DNA of 64,000 bases from Nepenthes gracilis (GCA_033239525.1 BSYO01000003.1:6504001-6568000); one strand, 5' to 3'. Counted from the stretch's first letter, positions 10,805 to 23,599 are shown. Notes: generated by a model from the letters alone, not told the origin. Numbers and translations are program-made.

Positions 10805-12090
10805 TAAGACTATGTACCCCATGCTTCAGAGGGCAGGTGAATCGTTGGTCAGTAGAGTTCCCATGGCATCTCTTGAGTAATGAAATATGGAATACATTAT
10901 GGATTTTGGAGTACTCAGGCAATTGTTGTTTGTATGCTGTAGGCCAAGTCGATCTAATATCCGAAATGACCCGTAATAGTGTTTAGCAAGTTTGTTAGAG
11001 CATTGGTTAGTTGTTGTGATTTGCTAGTAGGGTTGTAATTTAACAAATACCCAAGATTCACCTGGAATTCCCTATCAATTTGCTGGGTATTAGCTTGGTT
11101 CTTCATGCGCAGTTGAGCACGCTATAGGTTGGCCTTGAGAGCAGCTAGGATGTTGGATCGATCCAGAAGTAATTCATTGACGGCTACTACGTTTGAACTG
11201 CCTTGGACATAGTCCATTAATGAAGGAGGCAGTCATCCATAGGCATCTTCGAACGGGCTTATTTTGATGGAAGAACGCCAAACAGTATTATAGTTTTATT
11301 CAATTCAGGGTAGAAATTTTTCCTAAGTAAAGGGATAATCAGTAGCAAAACACTATAAATAATCTTCGAGATGGCGGTTTAATACTTCGATTTGTCCATT
11401 TGTTTGTGGGTGGTAGATGCTGCTGGTGGATAGGATGGTCCCCTGAGACCAAAAGAGCCCCTTCCAGAAGTTGCTCATTAATATAGGATCCCTGTATGAG
11501 ATAATGCCTACTAGAAATCCATGGAGGCGCAGATGTCTTCCAATAAAGACCTCTGCCAAATCCTTAGTCGTGAAGTGGCTGCCCAAGGGCGAGAAATGGA
11601 CATATTTAAACAGACGGTCAATGACCATAAGAATCACTGTTTTGCCCCCAGAGGGAGGAAGATGAGTGATAAAGTTCATAGCAATGGATTCCGAAATCTT
11701 ACTTGGGATTGGGAGTGGTTGCAGCAGACCTTGTGGTGCCATGGTGGGTGGCTTGACTTGCTGGCAAACGGCACATTGAGAGACACATAGTTGTAGATGT
11801 CGTGTTACTCATATGGGGCCGATAAAAGGTAGAAGCTATTCTTGCTAATGTGCATTGGAACCCAGCATGACCTCTCAGGGGAGAACTGTAAGATTTTTGT
11901 AATATTATCTCTTGTAGGGCCGAATCAGTTGGAATGAAGATTTTGTCCTTATATAAGATCAGGCCATCTTGGAGAGTATAATGTACAAAGTCTTCTGGCC
12001 TGTCTTTTAGAGAAGTGAAGAAACTAACTAAAGCTAGGTGCCTTGTGTAGTAATTACGAAGAGAGGCTAGCAATGTAACCATAGGTTTGG
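10805..12090 (-). pseudogene. Chromovirus integrase remnant
   Basis: The minus strand encodes the zinc-binding part (SPLRGHAGFQCT near 11880, then CLSMCRLPASQ after a shift), the core (MNFITHLPPSGGKTVI near 11680, YHPQTNGQIEVLNRHLED near 11390) and a C-terminal stretch (SLMDYVQ near 11215, FRILDRLG near 10960). The three catalytic acidic sites read N (in MNFITHLPP, normally MDF), Y (in ISYRDPI, normally SDRD) and E (in QIEVLNR), so two of three are lost. Frameshifts occur near 11810 and downstream of 11353. The protein would be inactive even apart from the stops. Confidence 0.85.
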
Positions 12091-12195
12091 ATACGGAATA
12101 TACAGAATAGTAGGGGCCTTCCGGTATCCTGAACAGGGCGTCTGCAGGGCCATTCTCTCGCTATGGACAATACACAATCTCAAAATCATATCCTA

Positions 12196-13460
12196 TTAAT
12201 TGGGTGATCCAACGCTGTTATTTTGAGGTGTGCACGATTGAGTTATCAGAGCCTTGAGGGGCTGATGATCGGGGTGGATAAAGAATTTAGCACCGAGGAG
12301 GTATTGTCTCCATTTTTTCATTGCCTCTGTGACAGCATAGAGTTCCCGTATATAGGTAGAAGATAGTTGCATTTTAGGACTAAATTGTTTTGGGTGATCC
12401 AACGCTGTTATTTTGAGGTGTGCACGATTGAGTTATCGAAAAAGGCGGGGGTGGATAAAGAATTCAGCAGGGAGGTATTGGCGCCATTTTTCAAGCATAA
12501 AGTTCCGGTCGCCATTTTAGGACTAAATTGTTTGGTTTTTTGACACTACCCCAACACCACTACTAGATGTATCGGTATGTACAACAAACGGTTTCAAGAA
12601 ATTTGGCAAAGCTAATACGGGTGTGGCAGTGAGAGCGGTCTTGAGAGACTTAAAGTCTACTTCAACTTTTCTATTCCAAACGAAAGCAGTCTTCCGTAAT
12701 AGCTGAGTGAGCGGCGCTGAGATCTGAGTATATTGAGCCACAAACCTCCTATAGTATCTTGCCAGCCCAAGGAACCCCTACAGTTCCTTGACATTTGCGG
12801 GTGTAGGCCAACTTTGTATAGCCTCAATTTTTGCCGAATCCATGGCCACTCCTTGTTTAGACACAATATATCCCAAGTAAGATAGAAAAGATCACCCAAA
12901 GTCACATTTCGATCACTTAGCATAAAAGGGGTTATCGCGCAAGATTTGAAGCACATGCGTAAGATGGTGGAAATGTGTCTTCGACGAAGGGCTGTAGACC
13001 AATATGTCGTCGAAGAAAACTAACACAAATTTTCGGAGTATAGGTTGAAAAATAGTGTCCATCTCCACTTGGAAGGAGGAAGGTGTATTGGATAAGCCGA
13101 AGGGCATAATGAGGAATTCATAATATCCTTCATGAGTATGGAAGGCAGTCTTATGGATGTCCTCAACGAGAACACAAAGCTGGTGATACCCTGATCACAA
13201 GTCCAATTTAGAAAAAATTCTTGCACCTTGCAATTTGTCAAGTAATTCATCAACGATGGGTATAGAAAATTTGTCCCGGATAGTAAAGGCATTGAGGGCG
13301 AAGTAATCCACACAAAAGCGCCAACTACCATCCTTCTTCTTAACTAGGAGAACCGATGATGAAAAGGGGCTGGTTCGAATAATTCTTTCGACCAGCATCT
13401 CCCGAATCAACTTCTCCATTTTCTTTTTGAAAGTGTGGATAGCAATAGGATTTGACATTC
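12196..13460 (-). pseudogene. Chromovirus reverse transcriptase and RNase H remnant
   Basis: The RT starts with an [19 protein letters not shown] palm entry (13435), [19 protein letters not shown] (about 13370) and [15 protein letters not shown] (about 13265). The catalytic block LVFFDDILVYS is intact at about 13020. RNase H pieces follow: FKSLKTALTATPVLALPNF (about 12640) and YIRELYAVTEAMKKWRQYLL (about 12345). Frame changes near 13200, 12915 and 12500 break it. A partial internal duplication affects 12203-12535. Confidence 0.88.
12199..12535. repeat. Imperfect direct duplication inside RNase H
   Basis: TTGGGTGATCCAACGCTGTT and the following 45 bases occur at 12199 and again, identically, at 12390. 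The first copy continues for 190 bp. The second keeps the same order of words (GGGTGGATAAAGAATT, GAGGTATTG, CCATTTTT, GCATA, AGTTCC, ATTTTAGGACTAAATTGTTT) but lacks several pieces between them, giving about 145 bp. Confidence 0.8.
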
Positions 13461-13479
13461 ACGGGTGGCATATTAGGCT

Positions 13480-14100
13480 TTAAGGGAATGAGATGATTGG
13501 TCGAACGTTGTGGGGACAGGCCATGAGGGATTGTGAAGACGTCAGCAAACGACGAAAAGATGCGGCAAAGAGCAAAAGAATGTTTAGCATCGCTAACATG
13601 AGGTAGCTGAGATGGAGTCCAGGGAGCACTGCTGGAGTGGCCTCTGTGATTGGTGTCATTGTTAGTTGAAAATATGTAACAACAGAATCAGTGATGTCAC
13701 TTCGTCGTAGTTGGCTTAAGGTCATGGTAAAGATTGCAACCTTGTGCAATCCATGAAGCGTAAGCTGTTTGCCCATATAATTGAAACTCATCCATAGGGC
13801 GTTATAATCAAATATCATTGGCCCAATAGACGCCAACCACTGGACACCCAGTACTAAATCTGCTCCATAAATTAGCAGTAAATATAGGTCCATTGGGAAT
13901 CGGGTGGCTCCCAGTGTGAGGATAACATTCGTATACAAGCCTTCACAATATAATGAATCCCCGTTACCAATTGTCACATTGAGATGGCTCTTTGGAGAGC
14001 CCCAAATACTTGGCTAAACGAGTTTGCAAGAATGGGTAAAGCCACCATCAATCAGGATAACCATCGAGTGACCAGAGATTATTCCCTACAGCTACAGAGG
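13480..14100 (-). pseudogene. Chromovirus aspartic protease remnant
   Basis: The minus-strand reading at 14080-14050 gives VILIDGGFTHS, in the place of the usual LIDSGSTHNF active site. The following frame (13977-13480) holds GADLVLGVQWLASIGPMIFDY, the characteristic flap-to-RT linker of plant Ty3 proteases. Stops separate the pieces. Confidence 0.75.
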
Positions 14101-14279
14101 AGTTGGAACAACATGGCCTTCAAGTGCGTGGAAGGAGATTGTTTGAGTGCTATCCTGTGCTAGGGATAAGATGGTGACCCCTGAAAGCTGTTTTGTTGGA
14201 GACTCCTGATCAGTGGAGTCGTTGCCAGAAGGATAGGCTTTAGATTGGACAGGTCCGTCATCATCAGCAAGCAAACATA

Positions 14280-15284
14280 AAAATTGGGAAAGTTTACACT
14301 GATGTCCCAATGTGAAACACTCATTGCAATTGAAACATGCCCTTATTCCCAGCGTGCAACCATTTCAGCCTGGGTTAATTTTCTTATCAGTAAATTGGGT
14401 GGAAGATTTGGAGGTGGTGGTAATCTGGGTGGAGGGTTTGGGGGTTATGGAAGTTTGGGTAACGTGGTGGGGGTTGGGTGTGAGGGTTTGGTGAGAAGTT
14501 GTCGATGAAAACTGGGTTGACTCGAATCCAGTTTTTCCTCCACTAATTTAGCTATATCAATTGCTTTTGGCAGGGAAGTGGGCTTTAGCAATAGTAATTC
14601 CCTCCGATCTCGTCACATAAACTTAAGAGGAAGAAGTTCAGGAGTTCGTGTAGAGAAAGATTTGAGCTCGGTCATATATGCCGTTACAGTAGTTTGACGA
14701 AACTTGTACGGAATAGCTTCATGATTTACTTAAGAGGAGAATCCAAACCAGAGCTCTAGAATTCTGGAAAAGATTTCCCAAATCGAAAGTTGGTGGATTA
14801 CATGCATTCACTGATACCATTGTAAGGCAACTCTTGTCATGTAGAAGGTCACAACGGTGAGCTTTTGCTTTGGTGGGGTATTATGGTACAGAAAGAATCA
14901 GTTGATCTAGAAGAGCCATCCAATCACATTTTTACCAATAAAAAATAGGATTTCAAGTTTTGGCAAACGCAGGAGGAAAGAATTTGGGACTTCAGATGGT
15001 GTTGTTAGTAAGGCAGTTAGGGTTTGAAAGGTGGGTATGGAAATGACAAAAGATGAAGGTGGAAACACCGTGGGTGTAGGAAGTAATGGAGGATTTGAGG
15101 AGGGTAGAGGTTGTCGGCGCAGGAGATCGGCGAGGGATTGTTGGATTTGCTTCATCGCAGTTGCAGTAGTGGCTAATCCCTCGGTGTGCCACTGTACTGT
15201 AGCCGCGAGCTTCTGTAAATCCTTCGTTAGTACCACAATTGAATCTTTTAGCACCTTGTAGTGAGTAGTGATGCCCTTTGCCAT
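14280..15284 (-). pseudogene. Chromovirus gag remnant
   Basis: Begins MAKGITTHYKVLK at 15284, just inside the 5' LTR, and has a coiled-coil-like N-terminus followed by a Pro/Ser-rich linker. LPKLEILFFIGKNVIGWLF (about 14960) matches the capsid entry 'PKLEF..F.GEDP.GWL'. The zinc knuckle reads CFNCNECFTLGHQCK near 14335-14291, close to the CxNCxExFxxGHxCK form of this lineage. Several stops and shifts lie between 14907 and 14310. Confidence 0.8.
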
Positions 15285-15303
15285 GTCTCAATAAAAGCAT
15301 CAA

Positions 15304-15754
15304 TGATGCAAGATCATTTGCAATCAGCCATGGGTTGGGCAAATGAAGGAAAAAAGTGAATAGAAAAGAACAGGAGAAGGGGAAAAAAGAAGGAGTGAGT
15401 GCTGACAAAGGAAAAAGAGAAAGAGAGACAGTGAGAGAATGAGAGGAATAATAGAAATATATTCTCTAAATCATTTCCTATAGTACAGTGCCCTATTTAT
15501 AATAATAACTGAAGGAATAATAACCGAAAACTGGTATAGAAAATAAAGAAAGCAAAATAGCAAAATAGAATGCACCAGAAGGAATAATAAGGATAATACA
15601 TTCAGTATTGAATATTAATTGTAATCTCAAAATTTTAGTGGTGGTCGGGTTAACCGAGTACTCTGTCACTGTTGGACTGGACAATTGACAGATGGAGCTA
15701 GTTGTACTATTGGGCCCGAAATCTGGTGAGCCTAACTCAATGAGGCCCGTAACA
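15304..15754 (-). repeat. 5' LTR of the chromovirus
   Basis: 451 bp, TG..CA ends intact (TGTTACGGGCC in element sense). The sequence just inside it reads TTGATGCTTTTATTGAGACA in element sense, where the primer-binding site is expected. Confidence 0.88.
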
Positions 15755-16413
15755 GTTATCCCTTTTGAGAACTGTATAGTATATTTTGAACTTCAATTCT
15801 ATATAAAATATATACGCAAATTTTTGAAATAGTTAAAATCATGGCTGAATCACAATTTTTTCTTAAAAAATATACATTCCTAATAGTGTTTAATCAATAA
15901 TAGAAAGCACATACTATTCACAAATCTCAAACCAAGTGCCGAAGTCCAAAATGGCCAACCATTATTCACGTCAATATCAAGTGTGTGTGTGTGTGTGCAC
16001 ATTTATAGAATGATTAGAATTAGAATCACATATGTACAAGGATTAGAATTACACAAAGCTAACAATTCAACACTATGGATGGAGAACAGAGAGTAGGCTT
16101 ATTACATTTTAAAAGAGAACTGGAAAGTAACCGACCCAGCATTGAAGTCGCTAAAATAGTAATAAATCCCATCAGTAAAATGGGTCCAATAGAAATACCA
16201 TCTATTATGAGAATCAAGATCTCAACAGAGTAGAGAGTTGCATCTTTCCATAACAATCAGATAGAACCATAACCTCCCAAAAATTAGATAAAAGGTAGTA
16301 CGCAACACATATTCCAACAACATGATCCTCATATGACAACATGACCCTCCCAACTGTTCAATTTACCTGATGCATCTGACCCTCCACAAAGCCTTCCCGA
16401 CACTGTCATCCCT
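15755..16413 (-). other. Short intergenic gap and probable 3' UTR of the RING gene
   Basis: Contains a (GT)8 microsatellite at 15981-15997. The part nearest 16413 is the expected 3' untranslated region of the minus-strand RING gene. No other feature is seen. Confidence 0.5.
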
Positions 16414-19400
16414 TCATACATTTGGATCAGCTGCTGTTTTTGAGCAACTGCCCGGTCCACGACTGCGGATAAATCTTTCACCTAAAAGCTGCAAAGTGTG
16501 AGAGCCATTCTTATTCCACTTAACTGGAAATTTTTTCCCTGTATTACCTTTTAGAGAGAGAGTCTTTCTCACTCTACTCCTGTTGAGTAGCAGCATGCCG
16601 CTATTGTGCTGTTGAGCACACAAAGCCCCTTCTACACAATCTCCGGCCTGTGCACAGCCCCAAGGCCTGGAAGATGGCCCGTCTTCTGCATAAGCTCTCA
16701 GCCTTGGGAAATTACTCCTCGATCTGGAAAAGAATCGCTGCTGCTGCTGCTCGGGGGAGTTGTTCATCTCCCCGGCTTTAAAACAAAGAGGACAAGGAGG
16801 ATCGCTTCTACGAGCTTTAAGGAGGGTTGACTGCTCCAGGCATTCTGCATGGAAGACATGCCGACAAGAAAGAACCCCTGCAACTGGCAGGTCTCCGCTT
16901 CTAACAATCCGTCGAGAGCTCCATGGCGATCTCTGTGAAAGAAACCTTTCGCACAATCCACATTTAAACTCCTCGGCTGGGTTGTATACTGGGCCAAGAT
17001 TCTCGGATTGAAATGGCTCCAATATATCAGTCAAGTCGATGCTGCTGCTGCCACTGCTTGAGCCGTGGGTGTCTCTATGGGAAGTGGTGATCTCATACTC
17101 TGTCGCACTTAATGAAGCTCCTTTGGTAGAAGTTTGAATTGGGAAGGATAGGGGATGAATGGGTTTGGACATAAAGGAACGACGGCTTGGGAAATTGCAG
17201 TGAGTTGGTAGGTGTAACTTGGCAGTATGCTCGTACTCACTACCATCTGAGCGAGAGGAAGTGGAGCCGACACCATCTGGCGCCCTGGATGTTCCCTTCA
17301 ATAAATTACCAAATAAAGAAGTTAAAACTCCACAATTATGATTTTGAGCATGAAGATAATGGATAAGAGATGAGCTAGCACCTCCATTGTCGGTGTAAAG
17401 GACAATGATCCCCACGTAGAATCTGGAAGTTCAAAACAGAAAGAGCTAAACATCAACCTCGACAAAAACAACAGATTGATGCTATCTTCATTGACTATTC
17501 TGACCACTAGATACAAGAGATGAACGAGGATTCATGTAGGGCATGAACATTGCAATACCATTTCAGGGTAACAATATTTCCCTTAAAGAACTAAAAGAGC
17601 TATATAAGTCATGTCATATTCTTTCTGATTGGAGTTCTACAGTGTCTATGTTGGAAGCACCAAAACATCTTCAACAACCTTCGTCTTTTCTTGTCAGCCA
17701 CATTGCTCCCCGTTCCATTAACATTTCCAAACTTCAATGTAGACATGAAACTAATCTATGATAAATCTATCAAACATTTTTTTATCTTTTAGTGGGCGGA
17801 TTTTATGTTAAGCTTTCTACACAAGTATTATTTACTAGCTCCACAATTATTTATTTTATTTATTCTACCAACAGACTAGCATCGGTTTTTTGGGTGATGA
17901 ACAGTGTTATTATTGAGCTCAAGATCAATTACAGGTTACCCAGCGCAAACCCGAGGGAACCTGATTCCAATCACATAGATCAAGCTTAATATCAGACTCA
18001 GACATAAAACTCAAGAAACAACCACCAATGGAGACTAAGCAAGCCTTCGTGCAGGTGCTATTGAAGAGTTACTTTTGTAACACTGCTATTGAAAAGGCGC
18101 TTGGTTGATCGATTGCAGAAGTGCCTTTGGAGCAGAAAAATCTGTCTACTAGTGGTGTTGTAATAATGTTGTAATAATGGTCTTGCTAAAATTAAGAGAA
18201 GGCGTTAAGTTGAAAATTTAAGCACTTCATATATACAATGATAATTGTTTGCTAAATATCTTGCCTAACTTTTATGTTGGAAAAAAAAATAGTTTGGTTA
18301 TTAAATTGATCGCTATGGTGATCACCTTAAATACAAGGATTTTATTCAATTTTTACTTTCAGCCACATTGCATCACATGAAACCCAAATATATGTCGATT
18401 TTGTCTAAAAAGGAAGAAAAAAAAAATCCTATTGTAAAAAAAAAAAAAAAAAAAAAAGAGGAAAGAGATACATGGTAAGAAACAAAAAAGGGAAAAGCCC
18501 TCCATCTTCCCCAGCAGTCAATATATCTTTACTGCCGCTCTCCCATCCACCCTTTCACCAGCAGCGCCTTCCCTCCCTGCTCTGCTCCCTACACAACCCA
18601 TGCGTCATCCCGCCATGGCTCCACCTTCCTATGCCCCTTTGATTACTGGTGGTACTTCCCTGCCTTCTCTCACACTCCCCTCTCTCTTCCCCTAACTCCA
18701 CAACCCTTATCTCCTTTCACTCTTGACATTGCCTATGTGGAAAAACCTGATCCAGCCTTGCTCATCAACAGCAAGGCTAAATCTGGCTTCATCCATCACC
18801 AATAAGGTGACTGTGACTGGGAAACAGTAGATAGACAGAGAGAGAGAGAGAGATTGGAAAACAAATTGTGTAAGAAAATGAGAGGCCCGATATAGAATCT
18901 GTCATCAACAATGAGGCCAAATATGGTCTCTTCAACAACCTAAACTAGTGGTGGTAGTAGCAGGAAATGAGGAGGGAAGAAGGACGAGATGGGAAGAATC
19001 GAGGGGAGTCGGGAGTTTTGCTGACTGTAGTTGCCTCGGAGGCATTGGGTGGTGATGCAGTTCTTGAGATAGATTTAAAAATAATGTTTTGTTTAGTTTA
19101 CAAATTAATTTGTCACAATGGTCAACGGGTATTTTTAAAGGTTTCAAATATAATTAAATAAAAAGAACAACTCCAGTCAAGCACATTCTAAAAGCTCCAT
19201 TAGAGCTTACTATAAAAGCTCCTTTGCACCTTAATTGCTTTCTGAACACCCATCTTCCCTTCACCTAATTCTTTTGAACTACTCATTCCCGTAGATTCTC
19301 AAATGCCTCTCTTGCTGTATATTCAGTAGGGCTATCAGTTTCTTTCTGTAAACTATTTGTGTCCTCATTCTCCTCTGTCATTAAAATCCGTATTTATTCA

Positions 19401-21657
19401 TCTAATTTATAAACTACCACAATGCGGAAGTCTATATATGGGAAATTCAATTACAAAGCTTTCAAAGCACCTGTAAGTATTACTTAAGTTTGCTTTTCTT
19501 TGCATTTGTTTTTAGTTTGCCTACAAATGAACATGTTTGGTAACATTTTTTGTTTTCCCCAAAAGTTAACACTAAAAACAGAAAACATGTTTGTTCATAA
19601 CTACAGTCCATTTTTATTCTTTAATCTTAATAATAATATTTTTCTTATTTTAAGTATATTTCATAAATGAGGTGTCATGGGGCACCAAACACATACAAAA
19701 TCTAAGCAAAGATTTCACTGTACTTCATAGGATAATAAAGCATCAGAATCCATGAAAGAATTCAAGAAGGGGAATAACCCTTTTACGTGAAGGGGTACAA
19801 GAAATGTACCCACTCCAGATGAAAACCCTGAGGTCTGAAAGTTGCCACTCCTTTGGTTCTTTTGGTGGGGGAGGGGTAGGTGACTGCCATTCCTTCATTA
19901 GGAACCATATATATCAACAGGAACTAAAGACACCACAAATGCTAATTGCTTCCTCATTGGTGTGGCAATAGCTAAAGTCCAACCAAGATGAAACAAAGCC
20001 CGAATACATAATTTTCATACTTCATTTGGTACATAAGATTGGAAACATCAATATTTAGAATTTCTTCTAATCATAGATTCAGCTAATTAAGGAGATGTAA
20101 TATTCATTATTTTCAGTTGTGGAATTCAATTGAGCGGGTTTGTGTTTATCTCATCTGCCAGGATGCCCAGGACCCATGTCCTGCATAAAGTAAGACCTGT
20201 GAATTTTGCTTCCTTTCTTTCAAGAAGACTATCCCCAGACCAACAGTTCATGACTTTGAATCTAAGAAATACAAAATAAACAAAAACCATAACACCAACT
20301 ATACCAGAGATTACAAAATGACTAAAGAAGGGAACCAATTCCATCGCAATTTAGCACAAATAACAGCTCTTATCACTAATCAGTCACTGAACCATTTTTT
20401 CTTCGTTGGCAGAGTACTTTCCTTTTTTTGTATCTTTGTGACACAGACTATTACTTGTTTTAAATTTTTTTTGGTTCATCGTTCCTTTCTGTTCTTAATC
20501 AAGACTATCATCATCAATAGGAAAATCAACGTGACTGTGAGTTCAAAGACTGCATGATTACTCACATGCATATGGCCATCCTAGTGATGCAGATCTACTT
20601 CACATTAAATGAATATGTGAACACAAGAGAATCATCTTGCCATATTTAGCTCTTCTGACTTGATAGCCTGATTGCAATTTTATTTTTTAAAAAAACTAAA
20701 ATGCTAGAAAATAATCTTAATTTTATATCTTTGTTTGCCAAGTTGTGGATGCATGCAACATTTCCAACTCCAGAATATATTATTGCCTAGCAGCCTTATA
20801 TACAGTGTCATAGGTGTTCCAGTCTTCCAGAGAAAGTAAGACTAAGATTGCATGCAGGAACAGCTTACCTGTGAAATGTGATACTAATCATCATAGGCTC
20901 TCTATCTACAGTTCTGGTTTTACCTTGTTCTACTTTGGAGGTAGACTTACCTCTTAAAAAATATATGAAAGCTTAGAACACAATATATTGAACTTATATG
21001 AGCACAGATGCAACCCCTAAAACAAATAAAACTGAAATATGAACCAGCCAGATGGACCGTAGAAGAATGGTAAGATGCACAAGTAATTTCAAACTAGAAT
21101 AAATACAGATTAATCTATCAGCAGAGATAAGAAATGAATGAACACACTTTTTTTTGTTTGGGGGAAGCACATCCATCCAATGAAAATCATTCAAACAAAA
21201 GGAAAAGGAAAACTAAGAAAACTTTGTGCTACATCAATCCATTAGCGAGAGTGTTTCAAATTCCTTTACCTCTCTTTGAAGAAGTTTCTAATTCATCAAT
21301 ACTGATTTCTTGTACTGGAGGAGGTGTCCATGGCAGGACCAGAGAAGTTTCTGAAGGACTACTAAAATACAGCCCAGCACCATCAGATGCAGAATATTGA
21401 TGGGAGGTTTGGCAATGTCCTCTCAACAAACTTCGGCTTTCTTTGCTGTTTGGTGATGTAGAAGATCCAAATAATTGAATACTATCGTTAGAACCATATC
21501 GTAACCCTTCAGATTGAAATTGGTAATCCCATCTTGGTGGGGGAGGTGAGAAACTTGTGTTAGACCGCCAATGCGGCTCATGTGGATCCATAGACCACTC
21601 CCTGCTGGTTTGACTGGATCCATGTGGCCTAGCGGCCACACAACAAAGGGACCCCGT
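16414..21657 (-). CDS. RING-H2 finger protein, probable E3 ubiquitin ligase, with ACG in place of the start codon
   Basis: Three coding exons fit with frames preserved: 21657-21270 (ends AAGAGAG, donor GTAAAG), 17422-17382 (41 nt, acceptor CTTCCAG, donor GTGCTA) and 17295-16414 (acceptor TTGAAG). Together they give 436 residues. The N-terminus reads GSLCCVAARPHGSS, like the MGSxCC myristoylation/palmitoylation start of related plant RING proteins, but the codon before Gly is ACG, with an in-frame TAA five codons upstream. The next in-frame Met is in REWSMDPHEP. A Ser-rich middle with RRSFMSKPIHPLSFP is followed by a RING-H2 finger at residues 255-314: C-x2-C-x28-C-x-H-x2-H-x2-C-x15-C-x2-C, all eight ligands present. 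A Gln-rich and basic tail follows. The family is inferred to transfer ubiquitin with an E2; substrates are unknown. No stops interrupt the exons. Confidence 0.85.
17423..21269 (-). other. Intron 1 of the RING gene coding region
   Basis: GT-AG intron of about 3.85 kb between coding exons 1 and 2. It holds a poly(A) run (18438-18459), a (GA)n run (18836-18853) and otherwise unremarkable sequence. I see no nested gene or retrotransposon domain in it. Confidence 0.75.
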
Positions 21658-23363
21658 CTTAGCTATCTTTTATGGAACTAACCAAAATCAAACCTGTGTG
21701 ATTCAATCTTTCCCAAGCTAGCAGATGACAATGAAAGAGCACACTATTTTCCTCAGACACAACATTTAAGAGTTATAGACATATAAAAGTCAGCAATCAA
21801 AACTATTTCACAATGCATTTCCAAATATTCTCCTCAGGAAAAGAGGTTCCATATTAACTGGTAACGTACATAGCTCATATCATCATGAAATTACTTGAAC
21901 AAGCTTTGCTTTCTCGTGGACTATGATGCATCATTCTTTAGTCAGGATTAGCAACAGAAGTTCTCATGTTTGTATGCGTCCTTGTTGTCTGCAGAGCAAG
22001 AAATAATCTAAAAGCCTGGTAGCAGATGCCCTCATGGTAAGGAAAACACACAGTATTCAGAATTGGGTGTAGCACACTGAGTAGAAAATTCAATATTTCT
22101 TCAGGATGCTTAAAAAGGTGCGTCAAGAGAAGAAATGTTGCAAGCTTCACCAAGATTCACAACCCAATGTGAAGATGACAGAAATTCTTAGTTGAGCACA
22201 CACATAGATATAGAACATGAGACACTCTCCCCTGTAAAAAATTACTCTCCTTCAGTCAACATATATGCTCCAAAATATTTGCCTAAACTACGAGAGCAAC
22301 AGACTTCCTATAACATTGATAACAAATTGATTGTAAGCATACACAACAGGCCAATCACAACTGACAACACAAAATTGTCGACAAGAATTCACAAAATCAA
22401 GTCAAGAAGAGACACTACCAAAACCATAACAAATAGGTTTCTAATGTTAATGGGAGATAGTCAAACTAAATTACCACTCAAAGAACTTCTGTCAAGAAAA
22501 ATCTCTATCTCAGGTTCATAAGCTCTTTCATAAGAAATGTGCACCTTAGTACAATATTAAGGTTGTATTATTATGACTTGAAAGTCGTGAATTCAAATCA
22601 CTAAAACAACTGTTATAGCACCCTCCCAGACAGCAATGCAGCAGCCTCGCTCATTGGACTGCGGTAAAGTTGGGGGAAGGTAAATAGAGAGTGACATCTT
22701 CTTATTCCTGAGCTGCAACCTTTACCAACTCAACAGTTTACAAGACACACTTAACAAATAAGACTTCAACTCTATCCTCCTTCCCCCAAAACAGGAAAAA
22801 AGAGAAGAAATTACAGCTAACACGTAACTCAACAGTTTTTATAATTTGGCCTATCACCAAAGAATCTCACCCTTCCACACGTGCCAATCCTATTAATATA
22901 ATTTCTAAAACATTTCATTTCTTACATCTACCTCTCTATTTGGTAACAAATTTGGACTTCACATAGCCACCAACATGAGAGATGAGACCCGGGAGAGTGG
23001 GGGAAGGGCAGCAGAATTGACAGAAACATCAACAGAAGCCATTAGAAAACGGCTAAAAACCGCAAATAACAAGAACTAAAGCTACAGCAATCGAACAAAA
23101 ATCAGTAATTTTCAAAACAGGATATTTCAGCTTCGCTAGCATGGCACCTCCATCTTCAAACTGGCTTAGAAAAGTACACAAACCAACACAAAATACTGGG
23201 TTCATCAAAGCACATAAATCAACAAAAAACAATTTGCTCATTCTTAGTATAAAAACAAGGGGATCGAAAATTTCTCAAACCACCTTTTTCCAGGTAGCCA
23301 AAACACAGGAAAGAGAAGTAAGAGAGAGAAAACGAGAAAAAGGAGGAAATGGAAGGTACTCAC

Positions 23364-23530
23364 CGCCTGTCAGTAAGTTCAAGCATGAGGAAAACGAGCT
23401 ATTTGGTGAGCGAACAATCCATTAATGACTCGCATCAAGGGATGGAGGGAACGAGGAGAATCACGGAATACTTCAGAAGCAGCATCAAACAGTGACCTAA
23501 CCCTAATCAAGGTCCCCATCTCATTTTAAT
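23364..23530 (-). other. 5' UTR exon of the RING gene
   Basis: The minus strand reads CTTACTGACAGGCG followed by a strong donor, GTGAGTACC (GT at 23363-23362). With the acceptor GATAG near 21663 this makes a 1.7-kb intron in the leader, common in plant genes. The upstream edge (transcription start) is a guess from the drop into T-rich sequence near 23580-23598. Confidence 0.55.
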
Positions 23531-23599
23531 TTATCGCATTTCTATTTATTGACAGTGATGGGAGTATTCTTCCTTCTTCCTTTTTTTTTTTTTTTTGTC

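Larger units (their letters stand above)
9599..15754 (-). mobile_element. Ty3/gypsy chromovirus (Reina-like), complete but decayed
   Basis: Two LTRs (9599-10044 and 15304-15754) bracket gag-pol read on the minus strand. The five bases before the left LTR (9594-9598, GTTAT) equal the five after the right LTR (15755-15759), a perfect target-site duplication that fixes both outer ends. The domain order is gag, zinc knuckle, protease, RT, RNase H, integrase, chromodomain, which makes it a chromovirus; the integrase wording is closest to the Reina type. The reading frame has many stops and frameshifts, catalytic residues are lost, and a MITE is inserted. The two LTRs differ at many positions, so the insertion is old. 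The first codon of gag lies only about 20 bp inside the 5' LTR, a short leader seen in some chromoviruses. Confidence 0.93.

Noticed and set aside
21256..21639. A start for the RING gene at the GTG of VAARPHG
   Set aside because: GTG is not a usual plant start, and the conserved GSLCC residues lie upstream of it in the same frame.
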